64,000 nucleotides of DNA, taken from the NCBI GenBank assembly GCA_021464245.1, contig JADCRB010000001.1:2834829-2898828 (forward strand), read 5' to 3'. The translations under genes and the position numbers were made by a program. Source of the DNA: Carallia brachiata. Taxonomy: Eukaryota; Streptophyta; Magnoliopsida; Malpighiales; Rhizophoraceae. Positions 58,573 to 64,000 of this stretch are shown here, one piece after another. Positions within the stretch are counted from its first letter, which is position 1; every line of letters begins with the position of its first letter. The notes under the pieces were generated by a model. That model had not been told where the DNA came from. It did no database searches and saw only the letters and a program-made list of their open reading frames with translations.

Positions 58573-59299
58573 ATAGTTATCGGATCTAGTCTGCCCAGTT
58601 GATTGGATGAAAAACCTAGCGATTGGGATATCAGACTAGACTGGGTTACATAATCTAACTGAAAAAAATATTTTTCAATCAAAATTTGGTCAAACTCAGA
58701 TTGATAACCTGATAAAACTAAAGTTCTACCGAAATTTTACCAATTCAAAAAATCAAACTTTTTTTTTCTAATTCAAAATTATTAGATTTTTTTATCCTCT
58801 TTTTTGTACTTATTCTATAATAGTTTGCTGCTCATTTCAATTATTAATGAATTAATATCTATTTATTATCATAAATTTATCCATTTGAGTTTTTTTTTTA
58901 TATACTTCTTAGTCATTAGAATTTAAATGTTGATTTTGAATTCTCACAAAATACATGTTGTCTGAATAAAAATGATTATATTAAGTTAATATCAGTTAAA
59001 TAAAAAATACATATTAAGATCTAAAATAAAATTAGAGACAAGTATTTTGAATATTATTTAATGAATAAAAATAAATATATTAGATTATAAGAATAGTGTA
59101 TTATTCTAATTTTTTACATTTTAAGATTAAATATTTTATTTATTGTAATTTATGTGATGTGAATATTTTATTAAATTAATTATTATTATTATATTTTTAA
59201 TTATTTATGTGATTCAACCAGTGACTCAACGGTTGAACTAATAACTTAATTATCCTACTTTTTGGTCAGGTTACCGACTGGGTTGGGTCTAATAACTAT
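58573..59299. mobile_element. Inverted-repeat DNA element in a duplicated locus
   Basis: Begins ATAGTTAT and ends ATAACTAT. Subterminal GACTAGACTGGG and CCGACTGGGTTGGG motifs sit on opposite ends. The paralogous locus at 14510-14560 runs through without it, so it is an insertion of about 727 bp. The flanks (AACCACAC, AAATTACA) are not a clear duplication. Possibly hAT-like. No coding sequence. Confidence 0.55.
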
Positions 59300-59825
59300 A
59301 AATTACATAATTTATCTAACGACATCTAATAATTTAACTGTATTTTTTTTAATTTTAATAAACTAATAATTCATATCACTTTGTTCGTTATTTAATATTT
59401 CTTTTTTTTTTTTGTTATGAAATATGGTTCATTGGTAAACCCAATAAGTGTTCCCAATAATTGTTTCTTAACATAAATTATGACAGTATTTGATAATATA
59501 TCCGAAGATACAGTATTATGATTTTTATTGGAACTAATAAAACATAAAAAAAATGCTATCTAGAAATTTTTTTATTTAAAAATGATCAAAAAAATATATA
59601 TTTCTTTTGGGACGTCGGCAAAAGCTAGTCACTAGATTTAAATGCTTTCTTCAATCATATTCACACTTAAAAGCAACCATCGAGCAATCAATCAACTTAA
59701 ATGAAGTTAATTCGTCTTCATTATTTCATACTTTATTGCCCTTGTTTTTATCATGGAAAAAGGTACATAGCGACTTTAAGGCGGACTGGGGAAAGGCCAG
59801 TACTTATGGGTGACGCAAAGATGAG

Positions 59826-61699
59826 GATAAGTTTATTTTTAATCTTATATTTTTTTTTTCACGTAACTCCATAACGTTATAGTCATTTTATTTAAGTTCT
59901 ACACGTTAACGAGTCATTTTAATCGAGTCTAATTTTAGACAAATATTTGGTTGACCGTTAAATATAACATTGACCGCATTAAAATATTAAAAAAAATAAA
60001 AATACTTGATTTTAACGTATTAAAGTGAATAAAAAATAAAAATACATTATTTTGAATAAATATACGTAAATATAATTATAAAAAATAAAAAAATTTCAAT
60101 AAATTTAAAAACAAAAAAAAAATTAAAAAAAATAGTTAGAGACCTGGTTGACCGTTAAATACTACTTTGACTACGTGAAAATATTATGAAAAAACAGAAA
60201 TACGTTATTTTAAAGTATTAAAGTGAATAAAAAAATAAAAATATATCATTTTAACTTATTAAAGTGAATAAAAAAATAAAAATGCCATTTTGATTAAATA
60301 TCATAAATACAATTGTAAAAAAAAAATTAAAATTTCAGTAAATTAAAAAAAAAGAAAATAAAATTATAAATTTTAGTTTATACAAAATATTAGTTTTTTA
60401 AAATATTTTTAAAATTATCAACAATTAAAAAATAAAAGAAAAATAAAAAAATTCATTCTCTCTTCTCCATTCCTTTCTCTCTCCTCCCTCCTCTTTTTCT
60501 CTCTCCTCGCCTCTCTCTCGTTCCTCTCTCCCTCCTCCCTCTTCTCTTTCTCTCTCCTCGCCTCTCTCGCCTTCGTCTCTCTCTCCTCCCTCCTCCCCTC
60601 TCTTTTCCTTCATCCCTTTCTCTTTCCTTGTCATCGTCCTCTTCCTACCTGCTTTCACATTTTTGTAAAAAAAAAATTGTTGGATTATATGAACACAAAA
60701 TTGGATCTTATATGACAAGGAGAGAAAAAGGGAGGAAGGAAAAGAGGGGGAGGAGGGGGAAGACAGAGACGGAGGAGAGAGAGGGGAGGAGAGAGAGAGA
60801 GAGAAAGGAGGAGAAAGAGGGATGAGAGAGTAGAGAGAGGTGATGAGAGAGAAAGAGAGGAGGGAGGAGAGAGAAAGGAGGAAAGAATTGAGAGAAACTA
60901 ATTTTTTTTACATTTTGTTTAATTTTTTTAATTTTTAATAATTTTAAAAATATTTTTTAAAAAATTAATAATTTTCTTTTATTACTTTTGGTTTTTTTAT
61001 TTTTTTTGTCTTTAAATTTATTAAAATTTTAATTTTTTACAATTATTTTTACGTATATTTAATCAAAATGACATATTTCTATTTTGTCATTCATTTTAAT
61101 AAGTTAAAATGACATATTTTTATTTTTTATAATATTTTAATGTAGTCAAAGCAGTATTTAACAGTCAATCAAGTCTTTATCTAAATTTCTTTAATTTTTT
61201 TCTTTTTTGTTTTTAAGTTTATTAAAATTTTAATTTTTTTTATAATTATATTTACGAATATTTAGTCAAAATGACATATTTCTATTTTTTTCACTTTAAT
61301 ACATTAAAATGACGTATTTATATTTTTTTATAATATTTTAACGTAGTTAAAGCAGTATTTAACAGTAACTAAGTTTTCAACTAAATTTCTTTAACTTTTT
61401 ATTTTTTATTTTTAAATTTATTGAATTTTTTTTAAATTGTATTTACGTATATCTATTCAAAATAGCGTATTTTTATTTTTTATTCACTTTAATACTTTAA
61501 AATCACGTATTTTTATTTTTTTTATAATATTTTAATTGAGGTTAACGCTGATTTTAACGTTCAAATAATCCTCCGTCCAAAATTGGATTCGATTAAAATG
61601 ACTCGCTAACGTGTAAGATTTAAATAAAACAGTCCTAACGTTATGGAACTGCGTAAAAAAAAGATAAACGTATAAAATTAAAAATATGCTTATCTCTGT
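59826..61699. mobile_element. Foldback MULE-like element (near-palindrome, 1.87 kb)
   Basis: The left half (59826-60650) is the inverted complement of the right half (60715-61699) over almost its whole length. Matched landmarks are CCATAACGTTA, CGAGTCATTTTAATCGA and GTTAAATACT paired with its complement. The 9-bp flanks AAAGATGAG (59817-59825) and AAAGATGGG (61700-61708) form a target duplication typical of Mutator-like elements. The duplicated locus at 23190 lacks the insertion. The centre is CT-rich on one side and AG-rich on the other. No transposase. Confidence 0.85.
60457..60895. repeat. Polypyrimidine / polypurine centre of the foldback element
   Basis: 60457-60640 is CTCTC/CTCCT-rich and 60718-60895 is GAGAG/GGAGG-rich. 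Together they form the inner stem of the palindrome. The Glu/Arg-rich frames they yield are artefacts. Confidence 0.8.
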
Positions 61700-62860
61700 A
61701 AAGATGGGGTGTGGCGCTAGATCCTGAAACACGTGTACGGTTGCCATGTGCGGCTACATGGCGTATTCATGAACCAGACCAAACTGTGTACCTCTGTACC
61801 AGATATGAACCATCTCGTTTTGTGCCTATTAGCAATGTGTTTCGTGTGGAGAAGGTGGAGTGGGTCAATCTGGCAGCGCTTAGAGATGGTAATTTAATTC
61901 ATATTTGTTGGAGATTACTAATACTCACTTTAATGAGTATTGGATTAAATGTCGTTAACTGAGAAATGAAGATTCCTGTCCTATTTGTTGTAATTTTTAA
62001 CAAGCATGAGTTATTGTTTGAATGTATTTTTATTGTATATTTTTGAGTGGAGTGATCAGTACTGTCCATATTTATTTTAATGTATATAGCTGTACTATTT
62101 CAAAAAGTATTGTTGGGAGTACATTAAAAATTTTTGTAGCAGGTTTGTCAGGATGCAGAACGTGCTGTTATAATAACTTTTTCTGACTTGATTATATGTA
62201 ATTAATATTTCAAAATTAATTAAGTTTAATTGTAATTTATAATTTGTTTTGAAGTTTTTATTTAATTTATTAATAATTTATTTGACTATATGATATAAAA
62301 ATCGTACGCGTCGATTTTTTTTCTTGCTTTAAACAAATTTCTCCAACTATATTGCGTCGCTCTTTTATACAAGTCCTCCAAAAATTAATACAACCATTAT
62401 GTTCTAATCAAAAAAACTATTATTAGGCAGTTGATATATAAACACATAAATTTCTTTATATACGCACGATATAACAATTAAGAGCCTATTATTATTTTAT
62501 AATAGATGTGTATGGGAAATATTTGGGCGTGTAATTATAATTATCAAATCCTATTGGGTAGATGGTGACTTTAAGTGGACTGGGAAAAGGCCGGATGACG
62601 CCAAGACGCGGTCTTGGGACAGGTGAACTCTTGCCATGTGCCGCCACAGGGCCCATTCAAGAACCAGACCAAACTCTGTACCTCTGTACCGGATATGAAC
62701 CTTCCCCAGCCGGGTGCTTAATTAGCAATGCGTTTCGTGTGGAGAAGGGGGAGTGGGTCAAGTCAATCAAAGCTGGCAGCGCCTGGCACTAGCGCATGCA
62801 AAGGAAAGGTTGGCTAGGTTGGCTTCTTGCGTCGGCGACCAATTTTTGTTGGGAGTGAAA
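61700..62860 (+). repeat. Two partial copies of the HMA upstream segment
   Basis: 61700-61870 and 62560-62860 both match 23150-23430 (CACGTGTACGGTTGCCATGTG; CCAGACCAAACT; TTAGCAATGYGTTTCGTG). Between them 61990-62090 matches, inverted, the promoter-proximal part of the gene remnant at 15600-15670. No gene. Confidence 0.7.
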
Positions 62861-63797
62861 ATGAGGAAGCAGGGTGGTTCTAAAGTCTAAAAAGGAAATA
62901 TTGGAATTATATATCTAGCAAGCCGAAGCCATTAAAAAATTAATTTATTCGTTAAACAATAAATTGTATGATAAAATTTATTATTTGGCTCTTAAAAAAT
63001 TTAAATTTAGATATTTTACACATTTAAATCTTTTTAAACAGTAAACTGAAGAGTTGGCAGTCCGCAACCAATCTAAACAAGGTAATAGCAACAAATTGGT
63101 CATCATAAGAAATTCAACAAACGATGACCACGTGTCAAAATTTCATTGGGTAGAGGTGTACAGAATCAGCACTCTTGCGTCAACACTCTTACGTGTGCTT
63201 AATTAAGCTGCAACTACTTGGAAAACCGGATTTCTAGGTTCACTGAAGTCTTTTTTTTTCAACAATAATTTAACTTAATTTTAAATATAAATATAACTAA
63301 ATTTTAAGTGGATCTAATTAAAATAAAAAATTAAATAATTAATTTATATGATATAATATTATGTGTATATTATATATTTATAAAAAAATAATAAAATTCT
63401 CATGTACCACTAATTTATATCAGAAAAGGTAGGTGACCAAATGTTGATGGCCAAACAGCATTCAAATAATTTTTAGTTTATATAACAAGACTTATATTTT
63501 ATATAACCGTAATAATAAAAAGTGATACGAAAAAATATTATTATTCTTTATAATTTATTTTTTTTAATCATTACACAAAATGAAAATATTTAGATTTTTA
63601 GATGCTATTTAACCGCTTAAATTTAGTGATATAATGGATCCCAATTTATATTTATATTGCACCAAGTGAGTCCTTGTAATTGATACCGGCCCTCTCAGGA
63701 ACTTTGCTTCACTCATACTTCCACATTTCAAGCATCCCCAGCTCTACTCCTGTTCTATCATTCCCAGGGTTATCAAGATCCTTCTATATTCACAACA
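62861..63797. other. Upstream region of the last HMA copy
   Basis: Same sequence as 23440-24216, with an inserted or divergent stretch at about 63420-63640 absent from the other copies. CCTTGTAATTG replaces the TATA box. Confidence 0.6.
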
Positions 63798-64000
63798 ATG
63801 GCAGAGAAGGTACGTGGATCATATTTATTTTTCTATCTCTTTATCACTTGGCAAACTCGTCTTTTCCTTCCTCTTTCTGTCGTGGGTGTTTTTTCTGTTT
63901 CACTTTTTTTCCACAGTTCTTGTTTTGTTTGTACTTTTGGGTATCTCCGCTTCCATTTCATCTGTGTCAGACTGTCAGTACATTGTTTCAGCTATAATTC
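63798..64000 (+). CDS. HMA (Pi21-like) gene, exon 1 and start of intron 1, cut by window end
   Basis: ATGGCAGAGAAG (63798-63809) followed by GTACGT is the same first exon (MAEK) and donor as the complete gene at 24217. The intron that follows is nearly identical to 24229-24415. The metal-binding exons lie beyond the window, so whether the copy is intact is unknown. Its TATA box appears lost. Confidence 0.65.
   Translation, partial: MAEKVRGSYLFFYLFITWQTRLFLPLSVVGVFSVSLFFHSSCFVCTFGYLRFHFICVRLSVHCFSYN

Noticed and set aside
60425..60825. Glu/Arg-rich proteins on both strands
   Set aside because: Direct translation of AG/CT repeats in the foldback centre.

Overview
This window is nuclear DNA from a flowering plant, most likely a eudicot. 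The evidence is AT-rich intergenic sequence, split genes with GT-AG introns, plant-specific families (HMA/HIPP metal-binding proteins, PPR-DYW, bHLH, a WUSCHEL-type homeobox) and several classes of plant transposons. I cannot name the species. Few genes look intact. Most of the window is transposons and locally duplicated segments.

Layout. 129-10105 is a Ty3/gypsy element of the Tat type (two RNase H domains), with two LTRs and a perfect 5-bp target duplication. Its gag-pol is broken. Between integrase and the 3' LTR it carries a sense-oriented WUSCHEL-clade homeobox gene (7909-8520) with homeodomain, WUS-box and an EAR-like tail, interrupted by one stop codon. This is the most striking item in the window. 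10111-24000 is intergenic and holds a short LINE insertion, a decayed Gly/Ser-rich gene and an 18-copy array of ~100-bp repeats (19683-21494).

24000-49300 is a duplication nest. A three-exon Pi21-like HMA gene (24217-25109) is followed by three related segments: A ~25977-30420, B ~39000-45480 and C ~45594-49302. Each starts with a remnant of the HMA gene. A and B end in a remnant of a PPR-DYW gene. Later insertions (LINEs, a SINE, a hAT-like element) distinguish the copies. Between A and B lies a minus-strand HIPP gene (34077-36813) whose first HMA exon is missing and whose intron holds a non-LTR insertion, plus a strong 58-bp-arm hairpin at 33495-33621.

49303-50012 is a solo LTR without target duplication, placed exactly where segment C stops and another duplicated segment begins. 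52660-57674 is a bHLH gene remnant cut by a Ty1/copia-type element that contains an antisense gag-protease and two opposed primer binding sites. 58573-59299 and 59826-61699 are two inverted-repeat DNA elements; the second is a 1.9-kb near-palindrome with 9-bp target duplications. The window ends in the promoter and first exon of another HMA copy (63798 onward).

Functionally, the HMA and HIPP genes are the only plausible host genes. Both families are cytosolic or membrane-anchored heavy-metal-binding proteins, often prenylated at the C-terminus. All exon models are my own reading of splice signals and protein similarity, without transcript support.
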